Source: Grimontia kaedaensis (GTDB taxonomy: Bacteria; Pseudomonadota; Gammaproteobacteria; Enterobacterales; Vibrionaceae). From it: DNA of 64,000 bases. The DNA lies in contig NZ_CP082276.1 of assembly GCF_023746615.1 (NCBI RefSeq), positions 1,488,001-1,552,000 of the forward strand. Reading direction: 5' to 3'. Below, in pieces: positions 50,481-57,962 of this stretch. The notes below the pieces were generated by a model, which worked only from the letters and a program-made list of their open reading frames with translations, did not search any database and was not told where the DNA came from. The first letter of the stretch is position 1, and each line of letters starts with the position of its first letter. Both the position numbers and the translations under genes were made by a program.

Positions 50481-51482
50481 ATGAACCTCCCAATTGGCTT
50501 TAAAGCCAAATTACTACTCGCCCTGAGCCCTCTTTTTTCGTCTGCAACTTTTGCTGAAGAAGATATGTTCACTCCTGGATTCAGTGGCGCTTTGAGCGTT
50601 AATGTGGGTGCAAGCAGCAGCCAATCTCAGGGCAATACTGACGATGACAATGCGGTTACCAATGACCTCGAGAGCAGTGGCAAAGCGATTAGCCAAACAG
50701 CCCCTTTCATTTTGGGTAGATTACAATATAGCTTTGGCGATACCGTGATTTTTGTCGGTAACAGCGAAGAGCAAATCGCCGAAGCTCAATTTCAGGGCGA
50801 GCTTGGCATTGTCCATCGGTTCAACAACGGCTTATCTCTCACTACCGCTCTGTTTGGTAATGTCCCAAGTGCAGACGAAGTCTGGCAAGACCCATATCTT
50901 ACCAACAGCGAAAGAATAACGACTGAGCAAACCGTCGCTGGCGTTCGATTTGCTATGGGCCTACACACACCCTTACCCATCACATTGAAATACGCTTACG
51001 CCTACAGTGAAGTCGATAGTGAAAACATTGGCGTTTCTCAAGCACTGTCAGATCAGGATTCTAAACTGTTGGCAAGAGACAGTGATTATCACCGTTTCGG
51101 GGCTGAAGCAGCACTCCCACTGAATCCGTCCATTCTTATTGCCCCCAGCCTCTACTACACCCTCAGAGACGCGAAAGGGGACGCAAAGAGTTTTGACAAG
51201 ATCAGCGCCCAGCTTTCCCTCGTTCTAAACCATCAACAACACCATTTGGTAACCACTGTACGAGTCAGCAAAGCCTATTTCAGCACTGCAAACCCCGTCT
51301 TCAAACTAAAGCAAGATGATGACTCGAAGGGCATATTTTCCGTGTATAGCTTCAGCGAACCCTTGGGTTGGCGCAATACCCAAATCCACATAATGGGAGG
51401 GTATCAATCGACTGACTCCGACATCACTTTCTACGACAGTGAGAACACCTTTATCTCCACTGGTTTTAGCTACCGATTCTAA
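50481..51482 (+). CDS. DUF2860 family outer-membrane beta-barrel protein
   Basis: 333 residues. Signal peptide (KLLLALSPLFSSATFA) then the DUF2860 start (FTPGFSGALSVNVGASSSQS). Alternating beta-strand pattern throughout, and a C-terminal outer-membrane signature ending in aromatic FSYRF. The family is Vibrio-centred and of unknown transport role. Encoded 101 bases after the two-component genes and 17 bases before the lipoprotein gene, so it is a likely output of that regulator. Confidence 0.8.
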   Translation: MNLPIGFKAKLLLALSPLFSSATFAEEDMFTPGFSGALSVNVGASSSQSQGNTDDDNAVTNDLESSGKAISQTAPFILGRLQYSFGDTVIFVGNSEEQIAEAQFQGELGIVHRFNNGLSLTTALFGNVPSADEVWQDPYLTNSERITTEQTVAGVRFAMGLHTPLPITLKYAYAYSEVDSENIGVSQALSDQDSKLLARDSDYHRFGAEAALPLNPSILIAPSLYYTLRDAKGDAKSFDKISAQLSLVLNHQQHHLVTTVRVSKAYFSTANPVFKLKQDDDSKGIFSVYSFSEPLGWRNTQIHIMGGYQSTDSDITFYDSENTFISTGFSYRF

Positions 51483-51499
51483 TTTGAGAGGAACAAGTA

Positions 51500-52594
51500 A
51501 TGACTTTTTTAAACACGCTACCCAAAATCTTATTGCCTCTCTCACTACTTATGCTGATTGGCTGCGGGAGTGATTTTGAAGAAATGGAGAAATGGGAAAA
51601 ACCCGAAGTGAATGCGGGCTCAGATCAGCTTCATACTCTGCCAAAGGCATCGATCACATTGAATGGATCCGTGAAGATTTTTCCGAAGAACGCTTATACC
51701 ATCAAGGGGATTCAATGGACTCAAGTATCAGGTCCAGCACAGCTAACGATTCTCAATGACAGTGAAGCGGTTGCCACGATTGCTAATCCGACAACGGCAG
51801 GAACCTATGAATTCCAGCTTTACGCCAAAGACAGTGGTGATCGAACCAACACTGATCGAGTGAAAATCGTCTTACAGGAAGCAGTAGCCACCTCGCTGGC
51901 ACGAAAAACGGCGGGATATAGCGATGACTTTCAAGCGACTTGGGAGCTCGTCGCCGATCATTACTCTGGCTACGCTGATATCGAACAGCAATGGCATGAG
52001 CTTTACCAGCCTTACTTAGTCAAAGCTGAAAACACAATGTCAGATGAGAATTGGCAAAGCTTACTTGAAAACATGCTTGAAGAATTGGATGACCCAAAAC
52101 TTGTCATTCAAGCACCAACTCAATACCAAATGGCGAGTGCTTATTCCACTAAATTGCCTGCCACTAGAGAATCAGCATCCGCAAGTGCGCTTCACTGGAA
52201 AAATGATAACGGTGTTGGAGTCATCACATTCAACGATCTTTCCGCCATCTCCATGGACCAACTCAGCAGTGAACTCTCCTCAGCCGTTCAAGGTCTCACC
52301 GATGTGGAAGAGCTGCAACTAGCGTTTTCTCAACCAGATAGCATTAACGAGCAAACGTTGTTAAAGCTCATGGCTTTCTTTACGCGTCAGCCAACTGGTT
52401 TAGTCATTTACCCTAGCGACAATCATTTAGTGACTCTTTCTGCCAGCCCGTTCGCTATTCACTCTACCGTGACAGTTTTGGGTGAGCATCATAACGCCGC
52501 GATTGCTGAGTTTAATCAGTATTTGCAAGGCCAACAGTATGGAGAGCCAAGTTACTCGTATTTTCCAAGCTTTGTTGTTCCAGCCGTTTATTAA
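51500..52594 (+). CDS. Lipoprotein with PKD-like domain and degenerate S41 peptidase-like region
   Basis: 364 residues. Lipoprotein signal LSLLMLIGCGSD (acylated C23); a PKD-like domain at ~35-125 (VNAGSDQLHTLPKASITLNG, IQWTQVSGPAQ, GTYEFQLYAKDSGDRTNTDR); then a region that follows the S41 (C-terminal processing peptidase/Tricorn) pattern: FQATWELVADHYSGY, LLENMLEELDDPKL, NGVGVITFNDL. The catalytic serine-lysine segment of S41 enzymes is not recognisable and the protein stops early, so it is probably a non-enzymatic binding protein. Confidence 0.65.
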   Translation: MTFLNTLPKILLPLSLLMLIGCGSDFEEMEKWEKPEVNAGSDQLHTLPKASITLNGSVKIFPKNAYTIKGIQWTQVSGPAQLTILNDSEAVATIANPTTAGTYEFQLYAKDSGDRTNTDRVKIVLQEAVATSLARKTAGYSDDFQATWELVADHYSGYADIEQQWHELYQPYLVKAENTMSDENWQSLLENMLEELDDPKLVIQAPTQYQMASAYSTKLPATRESASASALHWKNDNGVGVITFNDLSAISMDQLSSELSSAVQGLTDVEELQLAFSQPDSINEQTLLKLMAFFTRQPTGLVIYPSDNHLVTLSASPFAIHSTVTVLGEHHNAAIAEFNQYLQGQQYGEPSYSYFPSFVVPAVY

Positions 52595-52669
52595 CTGGCT
52601 TTAACGAAAAACCTTGTACTGAAAGCCATATAAAAAAGCGCTGCCTACTGAGCAAGCTCGACAGCTCCG

Positions 52670-52760
52670 AATTCTGGTTCAATATCATCGAACAAAGAGT
52701 TCAGAAATAACCGTCACACACTGACATGCAAAAGAGCCTCAATCGAGGCTCTCTTTTTGC
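52670..52760 (+). repeat. Direct repeat flanking the 5-kb module, right copy
   Basis: Second copy of the 47675-47764 sequence, same orientation, 4995 bases to the right. Shared blocks: AATTCTGGTTCAA, GTTCAGAA, CTGACATGCAAAAGAGCCTC and the terminal hairpin (GAGCCTC-AATC-GAGGCTC). It follows the lipoprotein gene and acts as its terminator. Confidence 0.75.
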
Positions 52761-52783
52761 TTGCGACACAATCAGTTGCAAGG

Positions 52784-52826
52784 TACCCAAACGATCTGAA
52801 TCTGCCGGACTCAGGTCGTTTGGGTA
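52784..52826. repeat. Palindromic repeat family 1, copy E
   Basis: TACCCAAACGATCTGA (52784-52799) pairs with TCAGGTCGTTTGGGTA (52811-52826), one G-T pair, 11-base loop. It is 22 bases before the chimeric gene. Confidence 0.75.
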
Positions 52827-52847
52827 TAAATCACAGGGGGACGAGTT

Positions 52848-53417
52848 ATGAAAAGAATACCTGCGCTCGATAGCCTGCGCGGTTTGCTGCTGGTTTTAAT
52901 GGCGATTAATCATCTGATATGGCTCAGTGGCTGCAGAAGCCTGCTCCAATATTTCACCCTTCAACCGCTTGGTCAGTTTGGTGCAGCGGAAGGTTTTGTG
53001 ATGATTTCCTGCCTGCTGGCAGGCGCGGTTTATAGCCGCGCTGAGCTGTTAGAAAGGGAGGCAACAAATAAAGTCCTGCGGCGCGCTTTTACCATCTACA
53101 AATACCATATGGTCAGCCTGCTTCTGGTGATGGTGTGGTTCTCTTATTGCGCATTCGCGTTGCCCACTGTCGCGCAATCCCTCGGCAACAGCTTTAACAA
53201 TCTCGGGGAAGCACTGCCATCTGGCTTTTACGGCATCATGGCGTATCAGGATGTAGATGGTAACAACACGCTGTCGTTCGGTGCGAATGGGATCCCTTCT
53301 GAAGGATTTGGTTTTTCAAACAACCCTGCGCAGCAAGGGCCACCCTCTATGGCACTGATTAGGCTCACCCACCATGAAGCACAAGACCAAATCATTCACT
53401 TATTAAACCTTTATTGA
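52848..53417 (+). pseudogene. Chimera: OpgC-like N-terminus joined to DUF2141 C-terminus
   Basis: 189 codons. Residues 1 to ~120 are the beginning of an OpgC-type membrane acyltransferase (RIPALDSLRGLLLVLMAINH, GQFGAAEGFVMISCLLAGAV, FTIYKYHMVSLLLVM), which normally runs to ~370 residues. From ~122 the text changes abruptly to a DUF2141 C-terminal half (LPSGFYGIMAYQDVDGN, GIPSEGFGFSNNPAQQGPPS). The two are unrelated, and the frame is kept across the join near base 53205. This looks like a deletion that fused two genes; the product would have a few membrane helices and a misplaced periplasmic domain. Confidence 0.7.
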
Positions 53418-53494
53418 TTTTTTAACAGGCATTTCAACTGAAGACTTGGTGAATTGGATAATAGGGTAAAAAACCTTTCCTACAAACAATCAGC

Positions 53495-53531
53495 AAAGCC
53501 GTCAGATCATTTATCTAGCGGCTTTTTTTTT
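53495..53531 (+). terminator. Rho-independent terminator
   Basis: AAAGCCG-TC-AGAT ... ATCT-AG-CGGCTTT stem with a long T tract, about 80 bases after the chimera's stop. It probably belonged to the DUF2141 gene. The remaining 53532-53750 holds only the promoter of the next gene. Confidence 0.75.
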
Positions 53532-53750
53532 CATAAGCCAAGAAGATGAAGTGCAGGTCTTGATTAAGAAGAAAAGTTAAAAATTTAATATCGTCTAATA
53601 AGTTTTGCTTATCACCGACATCACCACACCTACTTAGAAAGCGTGCTCTCCCCTCCGTAGACTAGCAGTCAAAGATAAGGAATCACAACGAGTTATGCAC
53701 TCGATGCAAGGACGCTCTCGCTGATTGAAACTCACTAAGAGAGCAAATTT

Positions 53751-54320
53751 ATGAAAAAGACTGTAATCGCACTTTCGCTTGCTGGCCTGTTTTCTGCTGG
53801 CGCAATGGCTAACCCTATTGATCCTGATTTTGGTGTTAACCCAAATCAGCCTGAACAACCAATCGTTGTAGACCCAGATTTCGGCGTGATACCTGACCAC
53901 AACGTTCCAGAGCAACCAATCGTTACTGACCCAGACTTCGGCGTGACACCTGATAGCAACGTTCCAGACCGCCCTGAGCCAGTAGATCCTGAGTTTGGTG
54001 TTACACCGACCTCAGAGCGTGAGCTAATTGCTGACCTTCAGCAACAAATGAATGAGCGCTTTGCTGAGATGGACGAGCAAATGGATGGTGTACGTGCAGG
54101 TATGCACGCTATTACTAACGCACGTCCATTTGTGACCGAAGGTGAATTTGCAATCGGTGCCGGTGTCGGCTTCTCAGGTAGCAAAGAAGCCCTGGCTATC
54201 GGTGGTGCTTACGGCTTTAACGAGAAGATCAGTGTTTCAGGCACCTTCCACTACGAGACATCTGGCAAGGTATCCAGCTCAGAAGTCGCAGGCGGTGTCG
54301 GTATCCAATACAAGTTTTAA
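53751..54320 (+). CDS. Small YadA-anchor surface protein with DPDFGV repeats
   Basis: 189 residues. Signal peptide (ALSLAGLFSAGAMA), then four repeats of about 20 residues built on DPDFGVxPxxNVPEQPIV, a short coiled coil (ADLQQQMNERFAEMDEQMDG), and a C-terminal YadA-like membrane anchor (FAIGAGVGFSGSKEALAIGG, ending GVGIQYKF). This is a trimeric-autotransporter layout reduced to signal, short repeat stalk, coiled coil and anchor. The proline-rich repeats would be exposed on the surface if the anchor exports normally. Preceded by ACTAAGAGAGCAAATTT. Confidence 0.75.
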   Translation: MKKTVIALSLAGLFSAGAMANPIDPDFGVNPNQPEQPIVVDPDFGVIPDHNVPEQPIVTDPDFGVTPDSNVPDRPEPVDPEFGVTPTSERELIADLQQQMNERFAEMDEQMDGVRAGMHAITNARPFVTEGEFAIGAGVGFSGSKEALAIGGAYGFNEKISVSGTFHYETSGKVSSSEVAGGVGIQYKF

Positions 54321-54337
54321 GTTCTCTCAGCGAACTT

Positions 54338-54365
54338 AGGCCCCGGAAACGGGGCCCTCTTTTTC
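54338..54365 (+). terminator. Rho-independent terminator
   Basis: GGCCCCG-GAAA-CGGGGCC stem followed by CTCTTTTT, 18 bases after the YadA-anchor gene. Confidence 0.88.
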
Positions 54366-54478
54366 CCCAATTTTCACCCCACTGGTCCTTCTTTTGATTT
54401 AACCGCCACAATGCTAGCTTGACCCGACTATAAGATCAGGGTTCACGGTGCCTATTCTTTCAGCTAAACGGTGTGCTT

Positions 54479-54754
54479 ATGTTAACGGTGACTCAACTTG
54501 CACGGGAGTTTAATATCTCCCGCTCCACCATTCTTTATTACGAAAGAGAAGGCCTCATGACGCCTGCCTGTCGAAGTGATAATGGCTATCGCTGGTACGG
54601 AAAAAAGGAGGTTGAACGGTTAAGGAATATCGCTGCTTATCGTGCCTATGGGTTACCGGTTTCCAGCATTCGGACATTGCTTGAGCAGAAAGATAAGGAT
54701 CAGGCTCTGGGTGCTTTTCACAAAAGGTGTAGCCCTATGGCTGCGCTTTCATGA
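54479..54754 (+). pseudogene. MerR-family regulator, 3' truncated
   Basis: The start is an intact MerR DNA-binding domain (LTVTQLAREFNISRSTILYY, EREGLMTPACRSDNGYRWYG, LRNIAAYRAYGLPVSSIRTL). Family likeness stops at about residue 80, and the last ~13 codons read antisense through a glutathione S-transferase gene. The dimerisation helix and effector region are missing. A join lies near 54710-54720. Confidence 0.75.
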
Positions 54755-54957
54755 ATGACCAATTCTCCATCAACAAGCACAGGGATACGTCTAGTGGGAT
54801 TGAGTTTCAGATAGCTTTCGGATTTCTGGGCGTTTGACTTCCTGTCTACCAAAATCAGCTCGTGTCGCAGCCCCATTTCCACCATCATCATATGAGGTGC
54901 CCAACTCGCATTGCGTGGGTAGTCAAAGAGCTCTACAAAGCTATGTCTATGAATCAT
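54718..54957 (-). pseudogene. Glutathione S-transferase-like gene, N-terminal fragment
   Basis: 79 codons of a GST thioredoxin-fold N-domain: FVELFDYPRNASWAPHMMMV, SYLKLNPTRRIPVLVDGELV and the glutathione-binding HESAAIG. It stops after GLHLL, where the helix linking to the C-terminal domain should continue; the whole ~120-residue helical domain is absent. It faces the truncated MerR gene and both break at the same point. Confidence 0.75.
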
Positions 54958-55019
54958 AACATCAAAGTATAAAGCGTTGATTTATTGGGAAAGGAATATT
55001 CAGCACAACTCGCAAATAG

Positions 55020-55047
55020 AAAAGGCAGGTACGTACTCCTGCCTTTT
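55020..55047 (-). terminator. Rho-independent terminator of the small secreted peptide gene
   Basis: AAAAGGCAGG and CCTGCCTTTT pair around TACGTACT, 21 bases past the peptide stop on the minus strand. Confidence 0.75.
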
Positions 55048-55068
55048 CATCAATCGTGCTTTTCAATC

Positions 55069-55206
55069 TCAGTGATGGCTACCGTGATCGCAACCAAACA
55101 AGGATATTTCTGGCATTTCCAATCCATGGGTCAAATGCGTATCGAAAGCAAAAGCGGTCCCCATCAAACCAAACAATACTAGGGCAGCAATCACTAATTT
55201 TTTCAT
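55069..55206 (-). CDS. 45-aa exported His-rich peptide
   Basis: A short gene with AAGGAATAACTCA before its ATG and a terminator after its stop. Residues 1-20 form a signal peptide (MKKLVIAALVLFGLMGTAFA) with a typical cleavage site. The mature ~25 residues (FDTHLTHGLEMPEISLFGCD then HGSHH) contain five histidines and one cysteine, suggesting metal binding. No family recognised. Strong start and stop signals argue that it is real. Confidence 0.6.
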   Translation of the reverse strand: MKKLVIAALVLFGLMGTAFAFDTHLTHGLEMPEISLFGCDHGSHH

Positions 55207-55288
55207 TGAGTTATTCCTTCTTATTCATGGTCAACAATACGCGCAAATATCGTGATTTTTTTAGGAAAAAAAGGCACTTTACCTTGCT

Positions 55289-56218
55289 TTACGCTTGGTC
55301 AAATTGAAGGAATTGCTTCGCCGTTTGGGAGGGTGCTTCAACCATCGGAAGATGCCCCATATCCTTTATCACTTGAACTTCCGCCTGAGGGACTAATTTA
55401 CCGAGGATATCAGCACCGGCAACATGCAGGATGCGGTCGTTGTCTCCCCAGGTAATCAGCATTGGCTTATCGAACCCCTCAAGCACAGTATCTAACGGCA
55501 CTGTGAAATGAACCTGCCCATCGGTGATGTGATGGATCTGCTGGAAGATTTGGCTGTTTAACGGAAAGCTAACCTGAGCTCTTTTGGCGAGCTCTTTGAT
55601 CATAAAACCGGGAATAAATGGCGGCTTGTGGAATGCGAAGGCCAAAAGCTCTTTGTGTTGATTAGCATCACCCACCAGCACTGTAGGACGCTCTTTCTGG
55701 CGTAACATGGCAAACATCTCACTGTCTGGTGAGGTAGCGACGCCTAACGGGTTTAGAAGCCACACACTTAATACTTGATCGGGGTGCGCCACTGCAAAAT
55801 TTCCCGCAATGTAACCTCCCATTGAACTGCCACCAATGTGAAATTCTGGAAGGCCAATAGCTTCCACAAATGCTTTCAGACGCTCAACCTGAGCGGGTAC
55901 GTCATAATCTAAATCAAGTTGCTTGAGACTCTCCCCAAACCCGGGAAGATCTGGTGCTATCACACGATAATTACCAGTGAGATGTTTTGCCATGCGTACC
56001 CAGTTGTCTTTGTCGGCACCAAACCCGTGAAGCAGCAAGAGAGGTGTACCCGAGCCACCTTCCAAATAGCGAACTTCCCCTTCGGAAATAGTGGCTGTTT
56101 TAAGCACGAGGCCAGCGATTTTCCTCTCAGTGGCAACACCCCATTCAAAACGTTTTTCAGCAGGCATCATCACATAGGCAATAACAAGCAGTAATATAAA
56201 TACGAGGATATAAAACAC
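55289..56218 (-). CDS. Membrane-anchored alpha/beta-hydrolase
   Basis: 309 residues from GTG 56218, with CAGGGACGAAC in front. One N-terminal membrane helix (FYILVFILLLVIAYVMM), then an alpha/beta-hydrolase fold: oxyanion LLLHGFGADKDNW, nucleophile elbow GGSSMGG, acid in TWGDNDRI and catalytic histidine in DMGHLPMVE. Resembles lipases/esterases of the family containing membrane-anchored monoacylglycerol-lipase-like enzymes. Substrate not inferable. Confidence 0.82.
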   Translation of the reverse strand: MFYILVFILLLVIAYVMMPAEKRFEWGVATERKIAGLVLKTATISEGEVRYLEGGSGTPLLLLHGFGADKDNWVRMAKHLTGNYRVIAPDLPGFGESLKQLDLDYDVPAQVERLKAFVEAIGLPEFHIGGSSMGGYIAGNFAVAHPDQVLSVWLLNPLGVATSPDSEMFAMLRQKERPTVLVGDANQHKELLAFAFHKPPFIPGFMIKELAKRAQVSFPLNSQIFQQIHHITDGQVHFTVPLDTVLEGFDKPMLITWGDNDRILHVAGADILGKLVPQAEVQVIKDMGHLPMVEAPSQTAKQFLQFDQA

Positions 56219-56328
56219 GTTGTTCGTCCCTGTTATTGAAGTTTTTATTGCTCTTCATCGTCCGGATTTTGAGCATGAACTTCAGCATAGCCGATTAACA
56301 GGGACGTTAACGTTGAAAGAAGTCAGGT

Positions 56329-56769
56329 TTATTCTACTTGGTCCAAGTAATCCCCATAACCTGCTGCTTCCATTTCCGCCTTGGGAACAAAGCGTAGAGA
56401 TGCGGAGTTAATGCAGTAGCGTAAACCGCCTTGATCTTTAGGGCCGTCGGTAAACACATGCCCCAAGTGGCTGTCACCATGCTTGGAACGCACTTCAACG
56501 CGTCGCATGCCGTGACTGGTATCGAAGTGCTCTGTGACATGATCTTTGATGATGGGTTTTGAAAACGATGGCCATCCACAACCTGAGCTGAACTTTGTAG
56601 AGGAAGAAAACAACGGCTCGCCAGAGACGATATCGACATAAATGCCTGATTCAAAATGGCGGTTGTACTCCCCTGAAAACGGACGCTCCGTACCGTTTTC
56701 CTGTGTCACGCGATACTGCTCTTTGGTGAGCTTATCAATCGCTTCCTGATCTTTAGAGTAAATCGTCAT
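56329..56769 (-). CDS. msrB: Peptide methionine-R-sulfoxide reductase
   Basis: 146 residues from ATG 56769. SelR domain: RPFSGEYNRHFESGIYVDIV, FSSGCGWPSFSKP, GHVFTDGPKDQGGLRYCINS with the catalytic cysteine in RYCINSASLRF. The two CxxC zinc motifs of many MsrB proteins are absent, as in the zinc-free subtype. It reduces methionine-R-sulfoxide in oxidised proteins. The second frame inside it is a shadow. Confidence 0.92.
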   Translation of the reverse strand: MTIYSKDQEAIDKLTKEQYRVTQENGTERPFSGEYNRHFESGIYVDIVSGEPLFSSSTKFSSGCGWPSFSKPIIKDHVTEHFDTSHGMRRVEVRSKHGDSHLGHVFTDGPKDQGGLRYCINSASLRFVPKAEMEAAGYGDYLDQVE

Positions 56770-57185
56770 TTCAGTATCCAATGGTTTAGTAATATCTCAA
56801 AAACTTAGATACCAGAATCAGTATATTTTTGGCACCTTGCTAACCTAAAAATGAGAGAGGTTGATTCGCTGGGTGATTCCTGTGATTGTCTGGGTTCATT
56901 TACCGCAAATAAAAAGTGCTTTTCCGTGGAAAGAACCTTGAGTCACACCTTCCATTAATCCTCACTGATAACAATGATTTATCTCACCGAGCATTACTAT
57001 TCAAACAAAGAAAACACACCTAGCGAGATCAGAGGTTTGAGGAGCAGAGTATTGGTAAAACCTTCGATGGGATAGAGTCTTTCAGGATTCATTCAGTGCC
57101 TCAGAAAATACGAAACAGAGGGGTGTTTGGTGCAAAAAAAGCACTTAATTTACGGGCTAGCAAGCAATACTTAATGAGTTTTGAA
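56770..57185. other. Intergenic region, nothing recognised
   Basis: 416 bases, AT-rich. It holds the msrB promoter on the right of that gene. No repeat-family copy, convincing small ORF or strong terminator was found; GTGC/GCAC around seven As at 57130-57145 is the only hairpin. Confidence 0.4.
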
Positions 57186-57638
57186 TCACCCGTCCCTTCG
57201 TACTTTATAAGTCGTCAGTGCTGACTCTACCTGACTTTCAGCCGTCGTTTCTGGAAACAAGAAATAGCTGGGAGCAATAATCCTTGCACTGGATTCTATC
57301 TTTACTTCAAAGATATTTTGAATCGGATATCTTTCATCAGCCAGCTTTCGAAGTTCAGCCAAATATCCCTTCCATTCAGCACTTTCAGCATCAATCACTC
57401 TCGCTGTGCCTTTCACCTTGAATCCGCGCTGTTCGAAAACGTCGATAAAGGAAATGCATACCTTGTTGTTGACCAGAATGTTCCTTTCACTGACGGGTGA
57501 CGCGACATTGGCGATGAGTAGGGTTTCATTATCAAGCGCTGCAAAAAGCTCCTTCGGCGATACATTGGGCATCAAACCTTCATCGACTGTCGCCAGCCAG
57601 CAAAGCACGCTTTTGTCTGCGTACTCTTTAATCGTCAT
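57186..57638 (-). CDS. Pyridoxamine 5'-phosphate oxidase-like (FMN-binding split barrel) protein
   Basis: 150 residues from ATG 57638, preceded by AAAAGGTGGCTCAA. Split-barrel pattern: SVLCWLATVDEGLMPNVSPK, LLIANVASPVSERNILVN, CISFIDVFEQRGFKVKGTAR. Members bind FMN or F420 and act as small reductases or flavin stores. Start overlaps the preceding small membrane-protein gene by four bases, so the two are coupled. Confidence 0.8.
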   Translation of the reverse strand: MTIKEYADKSVLCWLATVDEGLMPNVSPKELFAALDNETLLIANVASPVSERNILVNNKVCISFIDVFEQRGFKVKGTARVIDAESAEWKGYLAELRKLADERYPIQNIFEVKIESSARIIAPSYFLFPETTAESQVESALTTYKVRRDG

Positions 57639-57826
57639 TTGAGCCACCTTTTCATCGGTTTTCGACGTGTTATCGCTGCAATACGAACACCAGATACACC
57701 ACCAGCACCCAGAACAACATACCCGGTTAAATAACAAATAACGTTGAGAAGAATGTCGACAAAGATATAGCCAACAGCCCTTCCGATAATGGGAAGAACG
57801 GCCTCTGCTAAAGCTTCCAATGCCAT
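57635..57826 (-). CDS. Small membrane protein, 63 aa, hypothetical
   Basis: From ATG 57826, preceded by GGGAGCAATTTTTCT. One or two hydrophobic stretches (VLPIIGRAVGYIFVDILLNV, ICYLTGYVVLGAGGVSGV) and a very basic C-terminus (AAITRRKPMKRWLK). Stop codon overlaps the FMN-barrel start (ATGA). Not recognised beyond being a small inner-membrane protein. Confidence 0.6.
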   Translation of the reverse strand: MALEALAEAVLPIIGRAVGYIFVDILLNVICYLTGYVVLGAGGVSGVRIAAITRRKPMKRWLK

Positions 57827-57962
57827 AGAAAAATTGCTCCCTTCGTTGCCGATGACAGCGCCATTATGTTCTAAATATCCTTGAGAATAATGCCCCACCT
57901 CTCTGAATTAAATAAAAAAATTGTCATGATGACAATTGGATAGGGCACTATTGATCGCGCTG

